NCBI GenBank assembly: GCA_964019055.1
Contig: OZ025208.1
Span: 14,514,097 to 14,578,096 of the forward strand
DNA length: 64,000 nt
Direction: 5' to 3'
Source of the DNA: Anthopleura xanthogrammica
Taxonomy: Eukaryota > Cnidaria > Anthozoa > Actiniaria > Actiniidae
This document shows, one piece after another, positions 54,453 through 64,000 of the stretch. The position numbers and the translations under genes are program-made. The notes under the pieces are model-generated. The model searched no databases, was not told the origin of the DNA, and saw only the letters and a program-made list of their open reading frames with translations. Each line of letters starts with the position of its first letter. Positions within the stretch are counted from its first letter, which is position 1.

Positions 54453-55302
54453 ATAAAATAAAATTCTTTTACATTGTTTATGTTGCAATATGTTTTGTTG
54501 AGTGATGTGGTGAGCGAGTGAATAAGTGTTTTAACACTACTACATAAAAAAATATTGATATTAATGTATTTTTTTAAATATAAGGCAGTATCAAACGTCC
54601 GGATGCTGATCATTAACCATAGCTTTCGAGGAACTAATTAATTATTAGAACTATTTTACTAAAACCATATTATAATTATAATAATGATTTATTCAATAGG
54701 ATCCACTAGGTGGCTCTTCGCCTATTGAAATATCATACAATTATAAGCTATTATATATAAAACAGGTCTACTAAAACTATGTTACAGTGCGAATCGAAAA
54801 ACGGTGGGCACCGCAAATATTTCAGAAATCGTGTATCGTTCGTTGAACAATCTGAAGCAATTTTCAAATTCAAATATAAAAAGTATTAAATAAAGAGAGA
54901 GAAAAACCTATAATAACTAAAACTACACTACTGAGTTTCAAAGTTCATGCAACAGTTGCTTTGAAAGTGCGTGCTATGTTAAGCGAGTATGAGATCGTGG
55001 CTTTATTATTATTATTATAAAACTCATGAATAATTAATGAGGAAAACACAATAGAAATCATTGTCCGTGGAGGAGGTTGTATATCTGATACAAAATCGTC
55101 CTGATTTGCATAAACTTTAACTCCAATTTTCTCAGCCAAATTCAATTTTGTCTTTAAAATTTTAGTAGAACATGAATGTATACACCTAGACGGTTCATAA
55201 GTAATATACAATATGAGTGTCCGTGTTGTATATATTGCTTATTATTATTATTATATTATTATTATTATTATTATTATCATTATTATTACACTTTGTATTG
55301 CA
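54453..55302. other. Convergent 3' intergenic region, RPN2 and TREX-like gene
   Basis: AT-rich, with a short (ATT)n at 55241-55287 and a TTTATT at 55002-55007 that would serve as AATAAA for the minus-strand gene. No additional gene seen. Confidence 0.6.
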
Positions 55303-56052
55303 TCAGTCTTCCAAAGTCAAATCCAGAACATCAACTTTTCTACGTTTCCTTGGTCCATGCATAGTCTGGTTATCCTCTCCCCTCCCCAGTGGATGTGCTC
55401 CACTTTCGATATATCCAAGGACCTCAGGTTTCTTGACAATAAGCTCGATAAGTGCCATGGAATCTCCCTCCACGGTGTACCGACCCTTGATATGACGTCC
55501 CATTTCTCTGTAGTAAAGGTTTGATAGACCGAAAGAGACTCCCTGGATGCCTAATTTTTTAATACCTCTTGATTTCCCATGTGTCGCTTCGTGGAGATTC
55601 CTAAAAGCCTTATTAGAGTCAGATACGAGAATCGACGAAGGAAACTTCGAACAAACTGTGGTGAACTGCCAAGCAAGGACCTCGAAATCGAATCTATCGC
55701 CAAGATGAGCAACAAGACAAGCAGGTTGAGGCTGTCGAAGGCAAAACCCTCGAATCATGCAAGCTAACTGTTTATCAAATGGTTTCTTCTCACTGAGATC
55801 TTCGTCTGAAATCCTAGTTATTATTGAAGCTTCGCGTTCGATCTCCTGTTGAGGACGAACGCACAGTTGAAGTTTATCGCATATTCTTGGCTGCCGAATC
55901 TCGTTTTCTAAACTCGCATCAGAAGCGGCGAGAAGATGTCGTTTTTGTATCGCCACCAAACCAAGTTCAGTAATTTCGATTGGTTTTCCGAGGCCTGTTG
56001 TTTCCATATCAAGGAAAATAAAAGACTCAAATCTGACAACATTCGACGCCAT
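55303..56052 (-). CDS. TREX-like DEDDh-family 3' exonuclease, catalytic His replaced
   Basis: Single-exon, 249 aa; ATG at 56052-56050. The fold resembles TREX1/TREX2 3'-5' exonucleases, which in mammals are also single-exon. Exo I: FIFLDMETTGL with D15 and E17. Exo II: CLVAHLGDRFDFEVL with D122; TREX has HNGDRYDF, so Asn is Leu here. Exo III: RYTVEGDSMALIEL with D197. In TREX the order is HTAEGD, so the general-base histidine corresponds to Y192 (codon TAC). The three metal-binding acidic residues are kept but the histidine is not, so activity may be weak or lost unless another residue substitutes. The C-terminus has a basic PRKRRKV nuclear-localisation-like signal followed by VDVLDLTLED, which resembles a SUMO-interacting motif. 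No long C-terminal membrane anchor as in TREX1 is present. Convergent with RPN2. Confidence 0.88.
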   Translation of the reverse strand: MASNVVRFESFIFLDMETTGLGKPIEITELGLVAIQKRHLLAASDASLENEIRQPRICDKLQLCVRPQQEIEREASIITRISDEDLSEKKPFDKQLACMIRGFCLRQPQPACLVAHLGDRFDFEVLAWQFTTVCSKFPSSILVSDSNKAFRNLHEATHGKSRGIKKLGIQGVSFGLSNLYYREMGRHIKGRYTVEGDSMALIELIVKKPEVLGYIESGAHPLGRGEDNQTMHGPRKRRKVDVLDLTLED

Positions 56053-56390
56053 GTTTTCTACCTAATGGTAAACGTGGCTTTTTAATCTAAATGTTTGCTT
56101 AAGTTGTTTAGGGAAATTTCCCGGAATTTAGTAATTATTCATTGAATCATGACAGGTTGTCTAGGGTGACTGATTTTCATATTTCGCGGAAAGACCGCAC
56201 ATATATATGCAGAAAACTGATAATAAGATGTTGCAAATGCATCTCGTGATATCAAAAAGTTGTATAAAAAAGCAACCAAAAAAAAAAAGAAGAAATAATC
56301 TTGAAGTAAAATTTAGAGTAAAGCAAAGCATTATGGGGAATGTGAAAATGGCGACAGCTATTATAAGACTAGCTTGCACTAACAGGTCTT

Positions 56391-56515
56391 GGACCCTACC
56401 ACATTATGACGAGCAGCTGTGTCAAAATGAACTTCAGAAATGAAAAGAGCACTTCGACATTTCTGTTTTTCATTTTGACACAGCTGCTCGTCATAAGGGG
56501 GGTAGGGTCTCGTGA
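56391..56515. mobile_element. Foldback MITE
   Basis: ACCCTACCACATTATGACGAGCAGCTGTGTCAAAATGAA is mirrored by TTCATTTTGACACAGCTGCTCGTCATAAGGGGGGTAGGGT. Related to 9680-9815. Confidence 0.85.
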
Positions 56516-56956
56516 GCCCTTAGTCGTCTATTATATTAGACTGTTAACAGTCCCTCTTTTTCCTCCTAACTCAGTCGAGTCTGGTTTTTTCTTGCCTCAG
56601 ACGCGAGGTACTGTCTCATTTTGCCAGTACTCACGATGGGATTCATTTTTTTCAAGCATAATTTTCATAAAAATTAGAATCGATTGCAATTTGTATCATT
56701 TTAATGATACAAATTAAAAGCGAAGTTAAGTGGCGAAGATTCTCCTGCACACCAAAACTAAAAATCCATCACGTGCTGAAATTTGGGCTGCGAAATCGGC
56801 CGGATTGCATGGGATCCTCCCATTCAGGACAGATCCAACATAAGCGTCATCATAATTGGCTCTATTTTTTCTTTTAAAAGAACCTTTCGACTGTTATTCT
56901 CGACATGGTATTATGGTTAAGACTGTTTCTAGACATGACAATATCAGATTTCTCAA

Positions 56957-57050
56957 ATGTCAAAGCGATTGTCAAAATCTGTGTGAGTCGTGTTCTCACA
57001 CAGGGTAAATTTCCTATTTAATTTTTTGACAATCGCTTTGACATAACAGA
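56957..57050. mobile_element. Foldback element
   Basis: ATGTCAAAGCGATTGTCAAAA is mirrored by TTTTTTGACAATCGCTTTGACAT, with an internal GTGTGAG...CTCACAC pair. It ends about 30 bp from a family A MITE. Confidence 0.75.
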
Positions 57051-57078
57051 AGATATCGCATTACCTTATATGTTTCCA

Positions 57079-57289
57079 TAGAGCGGTTTTCGTATGTGTG
57101 GGAAACGATACGGTAAATTCGCATTCGTACTGTAGCCGTACCGTATCTTACTGCGTAACCATAACTACGCATTGTGATTGGATGAATTACTGGAAGACAA
57201 TGGGAAGCCACTTCAATGTTAAGGCATGTACCGTGTGCGTGCTGTAAGCCAGTACCGTATGTTTCCCACTCATACGAAAACCGTTCTAA
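57079..57289. mobile_element. MITE family A, full-length copy
   Basis: TAGAGCGGTTTTCGTATGTGTGGGAAACGATACGG at the left and GTACCGTATGTTTCCCACTCATACGAAAACCGTTCTA at the right form the terminal inverted repeat. The interior has AACTACGCATTGTGATTGGATGAATTACTGG. Flanked by TA on both sides. Confidence 0.88.
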
Positions 57290-57599
57290 TATTTTCTTTA
57301 TTTCTTACACTAAACGGCGTCTGTACGTACTGGGAAATCTAACTGATTTTATTCAGCGGGGTTCGAGTTATGACATATCTTGTCATTTAGCTTGGTCCAT
57401 TTAAAGAGGTTCGATCAAAGTCCCTAACTGACCAATACTAAGGGATAAAAGTAGTATATGCCAGAGCCTCTTGCCCAGACAGGCTGCAAGGATGTCTTTA
57501 TTTCTTTGGCCATTTCCTGACATTTTTTAATGTAGAGATAGTGTGATGAATTATCAGGTACCGCGCGAGGGGAGGGGGGGGGGGGAGGGGCTGGTAGGG

Positions 57600-57725
57600 C
57601 TATAGCCCATGACTAGTCTCTAATATTTTCCAATCTTAACCCACCACTTTTTCTCATACTAGTCTCTTTAATATATAGCCCACCACTTTTTAGGGTGCTC
57701 CGCGGTCCATGATTACGAGAAGAGA
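57600..57725. repeat. Dispersed repeat, family O, copy 2
   Basis: TATTTTCCAATCTTAACCCACCACTTTTT...CCACCACTTTTTAGGGTGCTCCGCGGTCC, matching 28858-28935 with an internal duplication. Confidence 0.65.
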
Positions 57726-60700
57726 CTTTTACGCGATGTGCCAACTCAGAGTATCTGCAGCTGGACGCAATTCAATCTGGACGCAATTCAATCTGGACCC
57801 CCCGATGGGTGTCTTCTCATTGAAGATGCAAAACAATGAACCGAGATTGCCCCACAGTTGAATAATTATCAGGCAACGTAAACCTGACTATATAACAACT
57901 CTTGTCATTACGGATCCGCCCACTGTAAGGCAAGAACCAAACCTCGGCCCATGTGTTTGTTAAGGTGATATGCTGAAATCTCATTCAATTTTCTATATCC
58001 ATCAGCTCAGCAAACACAGTGAATACAAAGAATAATGTCAATGGAATTAATAAAGAAAAAAACAATTCTATCAATCTGCCTGAAATGTAAACAAGAACCA
58101 TGTTTATATTTTCTCAAGAATCTGGACTTTGGTCTGGCAGCAAATTTGCCAAGTTTTTGACCTCTTTTCTCGAACGATGAGCAATAAAGTCAAGGAGTTT
58201 GTTTTCGCCCAGTATATCGGGTTGTATAACAAGCCAAAGGATTAGAGGAAGAGGAGTTTTAAAATTACGTGCAAGTGTTGGAAATTTCAATTAAGTACGT
58301 GTCCGGCCAAACAACCTGAAGGTAGAAAGATTGTTATTTAATGGGGAGGGGAGGGGACGGTATTTTTCTATTAGAATAAGCAAACTTCAGGTATTTTGCA
58401 GTGTGTTTTTTAACACTGTCCTGAACAACCTTTGGACTGAAAAGCCTCTTAGCTTCGTAACTTAAATATTCGCAAAAATCGATGATTAAACTTGAAAGGA
58501 AATGGAGCAGAAAACTCGTTTGACACATACGACTGTCCCAGCCCTCCTAGGGAAAAGTTGTCACAAAAAATGGTGTCTCTGGTCACGGAATGTCTGTAAC
58601 CTCTACTTGCCATGCGCGGCCAAGAAAAATTAATCCAGGAAAAGTATTTGTAGCATAACTTTTTTGATATGGTTGTTGTTCTACATTGGTTGGCGTAGAG
58701 GATGCTGGCTGGAGACTCCATATTCTAGGCCAAGTCAAATTCAGCAGAGACTTTTGTTGGATCGTCGAGTACTTCCTGCAAACTCTGGCCAAGCTACGCA
58801 ACCCTTAAGTTCAAGCTACACAGGAAAACTTGAAGGTATATATTATTATTTAATACTCTATTTACCTCATAAACTAAACCACCTTCCAGGTATTTTCCAG
58901 GTAGTAATTATGATTTTCCAGTTATACTGAACGAATTTTAATGGTCTGCTTTTGACCAGGAAGGTGTGAATTTGCCGGTCGCTATTCAATTCGATTTATG
59001 AAGCATAGGTGATAGGATCCAATGTTTTCGATCATCTGGAATCGGGTGCAACATTGTTTTGCGAAACAAAAGAAGCTGTACTCAAAGACGGAATAATGGC
59101 ATCAACAAGAACCAAGATACTGAGAGTTCCTACTCCACTAACTAAGTGTACGACTTTATTTCTATCACTTTTTTCCTCAGTCCTAACTAATGACTGAACG
59201 CACTTATACGTTCAGGCACCATGTAGAGCTGAAATCGTTTGTGCTAGGGGCTACTAGAGTGTTTCAGGGATTTATTGGTGCTACAAACTCAAACCTCTTC
59301 GCTGGATTTAAGACCAACCAGTTTCTTTCTTATAACTATATGGATCCCTGCACTTTCTCCAGCGTAAATACAGTAGAGACATAAAATTGATTGACTACCT
59401 TTACTTTAGCTGTTGGTCAATTTTTGCTGCGTCTTTGTTTGCAAAGCGAGAAATCCATATTTCGATCGCAGTACATGCTCTAGATCTCCGTTACGTTATG
59501 TAACTCAGTAACACTGAGGATCGAGACTAGAGAATTTTAAGATATCAGAACTTTGGCTTCAGCTTATTCTCGTTCCTGGGAGAACAATTCTACGAACAAG
59601 AACCTTCATTATCATTGTCAAAATAGTTGTTCAGTGATAGTTATATGACTGCATGGCCTTTAGCTATGTTTTTGATGCAAATGTTTTTATCCATCACTAG
59701 ATTGTTTCAGTCGAGTCTAGGCGGATCTTGGCTCAGGGATCAACTAATATTCCCTTAACATGAGCACCACAAACAAACTGCTTTATTCTTTTTTTTTTTT
59801 TATCCCTTTTTCAAGTCAATTATTAGGTTCGCTTTAAAGTGATTTAAAGACTAAGATATGCTGGGATTAGCCTGAATTAAACTTATCATCTCTAGATTGA
59901 TTGTACTGTTCTGGGGACGCTTCATCAGTTAACAAACAAACGACGACTGCACTGACCTAGTACCTCAGGTTATCATGTTGACGTGGCTAGTCATAATTTA
60001 CTGAGTGCCGATTATATCGCGAATATATTATATAGGGTAGAAACAGGACAAAATGAGGGAAAAGAAATCGCCTCTCACCAACAAGGCGACCTGGGATCTG
60101 TTTTCAAACTCCGGGCGGTGCCTTTCAGCTCGAGTAGCTTAATATTGGTTCTCTCCTGTGATTCAAGGGTTTTTATCTGGGTTTTCGCAAACATCAACTC
60201 CTATAAATCCCAATCCCAGCAACGAGTTCAGTGGAAGAAACTACTAATGTTTATTGTATACCACTAACTTTATGTTTTTGTATACGGTATTTTATAAGAG
60301 AAACTCGTGCATCAAGAATCACACTAGTGATTTAATGCAGCCACGCAGTCACCCTTTTGTATAGCTTTAATTTTGTACTTGGGTGACTGTTTTCAACTAA
60401 AGCTTGTAAAAAAAATCTAACAACTAACTCTTTTTCGGCAGTCCATTTCAATTTTCGCTAAACAACTGTGAGTCTAAGGGCGGTGTCGAATGATCTCCAG
60501 CACAGATTGCCCAGTACCGCAGCACCTGTTTCGGTGCGGCTCTCTTTGTTCTTTATCTGGCGGCTCATTGTTTGTTCCTTTCCCATCGACTAATGCCTGG
60601 TACTCAACAGCTTCTTCCTGGAAACAATCTTACAGTATTAATTAGAAAAGCAGTTTTGACAACATTTTTAATTTAAAAATCTGTTTCAATATTCTTTAGG

Positions 60701-61614
60701 CCTCTGGACCAACAGTCTGTGAGTGTAGGTTTTTTATGCTAACTCGAGTGTCTTGTTGCAAGGTTAACATCTTTGCGTTTCCGAGAAACTCGCTCGTATC
60801 TAGCTTTGGGAAGTCTGCAAGCTTGGACCACATTTTACCGTCAGAACCATTTTCCCCTCGTAAAAAAGATTAATTTATTACAATTTTTGAGAACATACAG
60901 ATTCTCGGCGAAAAAACCCTGAGAAAACCGGACCACTGTCCAAATTGTGGTTTATGCGGCTCTGAATAGCTCTAGGTAATAGCCAATGAAGTGATTTATG
61001 ATGTATTATCCAGATTTGTTAGCCACTACATGGCTATTATTAAAAGTGCTAACTTCCAAAAACAAAACGATTTTTTATCCAACACATTTGAATGGCATTC
61101 TGTATTCAGTGACAACAAACACAAGCCGACCTTTGATGAAATTCGGTCCTTAGCCACGTATACTTTCTCTCTCTACTTATATATATATGCCACTATTGTG
61201 GCAGGAATTAACTGGACATAGGTAAACATGCAGGAACCATGGTAGTATTGTTATCTGGATTTAATTAAGAAACCTTCCTTTGAAATAATAATATTCGTAT
61301 GTTCATTACATGGAAGATTTCAGTGCAAAGGCTTAGGGAACTGAACTTGATTCAAACCTTTAATTTGCGGCTAACTTCACCGCTCAAAACGTTCTTAAAT
61401 TTGTGAAACTTAATTGTTTTGTCATTTGTCGGTAATTCTCAATTTTGGAATAGAGATAAGAGTTTGTTTTCTTGATTTAATTTGAGTGCAATGAAGAGAC
61501 CAAAAGGAACCCTTATGCATATGGCGTCCGTCTCAAGTAGTGTAATCAAAGCTTCATTTAATCCCGCGACTTTTTATCTACTTTACTAAATTTATTTTAC
61601 TTCCAGCTAGAGAT

Positions 61615-61833
61615 TTACAGTGAGGACACTCGAACCATGAACACTTGATTTTTTAAAATTTTTTTTTTTATGAACTTTCTACTGCTTCAAACCTTCTGAA
61701 AATGAAGCACTGAACTCAAATAATCTTATTGTTCAAAATAAATCATATTTCCAATCGATTCACACAAAGGATAAAGGAGAACAAAGTATGAAAGAACCTC
61801 AAAGTGTTCACGGTTCGAGTGTCCTCACTGTAA
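61615..61833. mobile_element. MITE with 33-bp TTACAGTGAGGACACTCGAACC terminal inverted repeats
   Basis: TTACAGTGAGGACACTCGAACC(A/G)TGAACACTT is mirrored by AAGTGTTCACGGTTCGAGTGTCCTCACTGTAA. The interior is AT-rich and non-coding. Confidence 0.92.
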
Positions 61834-62159
61834 TATAAGGGACCGTTTTGTGCTGTGAAAGATCGAAACTCTCACTTAGTTTCAAAGAGCTCTCACTAAA
61901 GTGATCTTGTTCGTTCATATGCATTATTAATATTATTTACTTTCTACTGATCTTCGCAAATGAATATATGAGGGTCAAAACAAAAAATGCTCAAGGCGAT
62001 TACATGTGGAAAGTACATACTGAGATGAAAAAAAAAACTATTTTAAATGTTAGCCCAACTTTATTATATCAAAACCTGTATAACCTAAGCTTATATATGC
62101 CGGTTAAGATAGTGAATTGCTTTTAATTTTTAAATGAATGATCGATTTCTTGGTTCCAG

Positions 62160-63709
62160 ATGTCAGGTGCTTCAAGCCGTACTGGTGATCAGTGTCGTTT
62201 GAAGATTGTGGCATTCCTGAAATATGATGAGCTGTACCCGCGGCTAGAAGACCTCGTAGAGAGGGTGTGTCACGAGGGGCATCAGATTATAATATTTGGT
62301 AAGGCAACGCTGCTTATATTCGATAGCTTTCTTTTCTCCCCTATAATATTCTTATCATTTTTCTTTGTCTCTTTTCTTCTTTCTCGCTTTCTTTTTTTCA
62401 TTCATGTGATCATTCATTCATTTTTTTTTCTTTCTTCAGTCTTTCTTTCTTTCTTTAATTCTTTCTTTCTTTCTTTCTTTCATTCATTCATTCATTCATT
62501 CATTCATTCATTCATTCATTCATTCATTCATTCATTCATTCATTCATTCATTCATTCATTCATTCATTCATTCATTCATTCATTCATTCATTCATTCATT
62601 CATTCATTCATTCATTCATTCATTCATTCATTCATTCATTCATTCATTCATTCATTCATTCATTCATTCATTCATTCATTCATTCATTCATTCATTCATT
62701 CATTCATTCATTCATTCATTCATTCATTCATTCATTCATTCATTCATTCATTCATTCATTCATTCATTCATTCATTCATTCATTCATTCATTCATTCATT
62801 CATTCATTCATTCATTCATTCATTCATTCATTCATTCATTCATTCATTCATTCATTCATTCATTCATTCATTCATTCATTCATTCATTCATTCATTCATT
62901 CATTCATTCATTCATTCATTCATTCATTCATTCATTCATTCATTCATTCATTCATTCATTCATTCATTCATTCATTCCGGCATTCATTCATTCATTCATT
63001 TATTTATCCATCCATCCATCCATCCATCCATCCATCCATCCATCCATCCATCCATCCATCCATCCATCCATCCATCCATCCATCCATCCATCCATCCATC
63101 CATCCATCCATCCATCCATCCATCCATCCATCCATCCATCCATCCATCCATCCATCCATCCATCCATCCATCCATCCATCCATCCATCCATTCATCCATT
63201 CTTTCTTTCCCTTCTTCCTAGCCTGCATCTTTCAATGCAGGGCAATGGACGACAATTGAAATTTAATGATATCAATTAAATAATGATTTCTATTATCTTT
63301 AGGTGAACAACTGGTCCCCATATTCGAGTCTCACTCAACCTACAGCATAACAAACACCACCCCCTACCCCACCCCAGAAGAGTTCCTCCAGCAGGCACTA
63401 CCACTTGCAGACGCTTTGATCCTATTGACTTCAGATGAGGATTTGTATCACGACATCCCAGCCCGTGTCAGCGGTTTGATAAAGAAACGTTTCGATCGTC
63501 AAGGCTATTATTCGTGGAGTGCCTATGGGTTTACTTGCTTGCTGATCGGAGGCTCTGTACACAGTCGAAAAGTGGCGATGAATCTTCGGCAACTCCTCGA
63601 TGACTCGGATTACCCATTTTTTGGCCGAGTGTTGCCCGAACCGTGTTTCTTTGGTCGATGCTATGACGTTGATCCAGCTCTTGAAACTGATGAACCTTGT
63701 GTCTTGTAG
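62160..63709 (+). CDS. Small flavodoxin-fold / NAD(P)H-FMN-reductase-like protein (tentative)
   Basis: Two exons, 62160-62298 and 63303-63709 (stop TAG 63707-63709), joined at a Gly codon (IIIFG/EQL), give 181 aa. An acceptor AG lies immediately before the ATG, so the ATG either begins after a 5'UTR intron or is internal to a longer protein. The order of elements resembles flavodoxin-like FMN reductases: an N-terminal beta-strand and helix ([25 protein letters not shown]), a central strand with [25 protein letters not shown], where FMN reductases have ADAxIxVTPEYxxSxPGxLKNxI, and then [22 protein letters not shown], like their VSxGGxxGGxRAxxxLRxxL block. Key PEY residues are not conserved, so cofactor binding is uncertain. 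The intron holds a 770-bp tetranucleotide array. Confidence 0.65.
62430..63198. repeat. Compound (CTTT)n-(CATT)n-(CATC)n array, about 770 bp
   Basis: TCTTTCTTTC, then about 500 bp of CATT broken once by CGG at 62977-62979, then about 190 bp of CATC, all in one intron. Frames reading SFIH and PSIH repeats are artefacts. Confidence 0.97.
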
Positions 63710-64000
63710 CACTGCTAGCTGGGTATGACATAATACTATTAACCATACGATAACATTCTGGGCGTGATGTTTTTTCGGACCATTTGTTATTATCTTGAGA
63801 ATTATGCTTTTGATTTTCTCGCTATAACGCTGAGTGTTACGTTCACGTGTGCGCAACTCAAGCAAAGAAGCTTGAAATACAGTTCCGAAAATTTTCTTTG
63901 ACTTGGCTGAAACTTTATGCCAAAAGCGGAATAAGCCAGTTCACAGTTTAAGAATCTTTTTCAGTGCGCATTCGATTTTATCCCGAATTTCTCACCTTCT
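63710..64000. other. 3' flank of the last gene
   Basis: I see no gene or clear repeat here. No canonical AATAAA was spotted before the window ends. Confidence 0.5.

Larger units (their letters stand above)
56053..62159. other. Gene-poor interval with MITEs and unassigned ORFs
   Basis: No recognisable gene. ORFs of 60-95 codons near 58450-58930 (both strands), 59009-59384, 59983-60267 and 60991-61221 match no family I know and lack consistent splice structure. Defined repeats are listed separately. Confidence 0.5.

Noticed and set aside
58449..58801. Minus-strand ORF resembling a mitochondrial targeting sequence
   Set aside because: The longer frame starts at TTG, the ATG-started frame has a different composition, and no partner exons were found.

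Overview
This is an AT-rich animal nuclear window with intron-rich genes, GT-AG introns of a few hundred bases to about 2 kb, and many tetranucleotide and trinucleotide microsatellites, minisatellites and small foldback transposons (MITEs). The proteins resemble their vertebrate orthologues closely. The Ku80 gene keeps the extreme C-terminal DNA-PKcs-contact motif, which many fast-evolving invertebrates lack. A slowly evolving marine invertebrate, most likely a cnidarian, is my inference; nothing in the window proves it.

Layout. 1-7.8 kb: no supported gene, then a long ATT microsatellite and a MITE. 7.85-10.2 kb (+): a secreted fibroblast growth factor (FGF) gene whose first coding exon was not found. 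10.2-14.7 kb: intergenic, with foldback elements. 14.7-32.9 kb (+): XRCC5/Ku80, 27 exons, with very large tandem arrays in its introns and an apparent frameshift in exon 23. 33.3-35.3 kb (+): ZWILCH in one uninterrupted exon. 37.2-39.9 kb (+): PDCL3, four exons. 40.5-54.4 kb (+): RPN2 (oligosaccharyltransferase subunit), 24 exons. 55.3-56.05 kb (-): a one-exon TREX-like 3' exonuclease whose catalytic histidine is replaced by tyrosine. 56-62 kb: repeats and unassigned ORFs. 62.16-63.7 kb (+): a small flavodoxin-like/FMN-reductase-like gene split by a 1-kb tetranucleotide array.

The most notable structure outside the protein genes is a family of four sense-strand elements of about 148 nt in introns 1, 8, 16 and 19 of RPN2. 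Each folds as hairpin, hinge (AGATTA), hairpin, tail (ATA plus 3 nt). The distances from pocket to H box (16 nt) and from pocket to the ACA-type box (14 nt) are those expected of H/ACA snoRNAs. I propose that RPN2 hosts a multicopy H/ACA snoRNA family.

Other signals: a roughly 1.75-kb minisatellite in XRCC5 intron 14 built on AAACCGGTTT, the Grainyhead consensus, at a period near two helical turns; a 15-bp direct repeat (CCACAGGTAGCCCAA) recurring only in and upstream of the FGF gene; and E2F-type sites just upstream of both XRCC5 and ZWILCH. The genes do not form an operon. XRCC5 and the TREX-like protein are both DNA-end enzymes, ZWILCH is a mitotic checkpoint factor, and PDCL3 and RPN2 act in protein folding and glycosylation.
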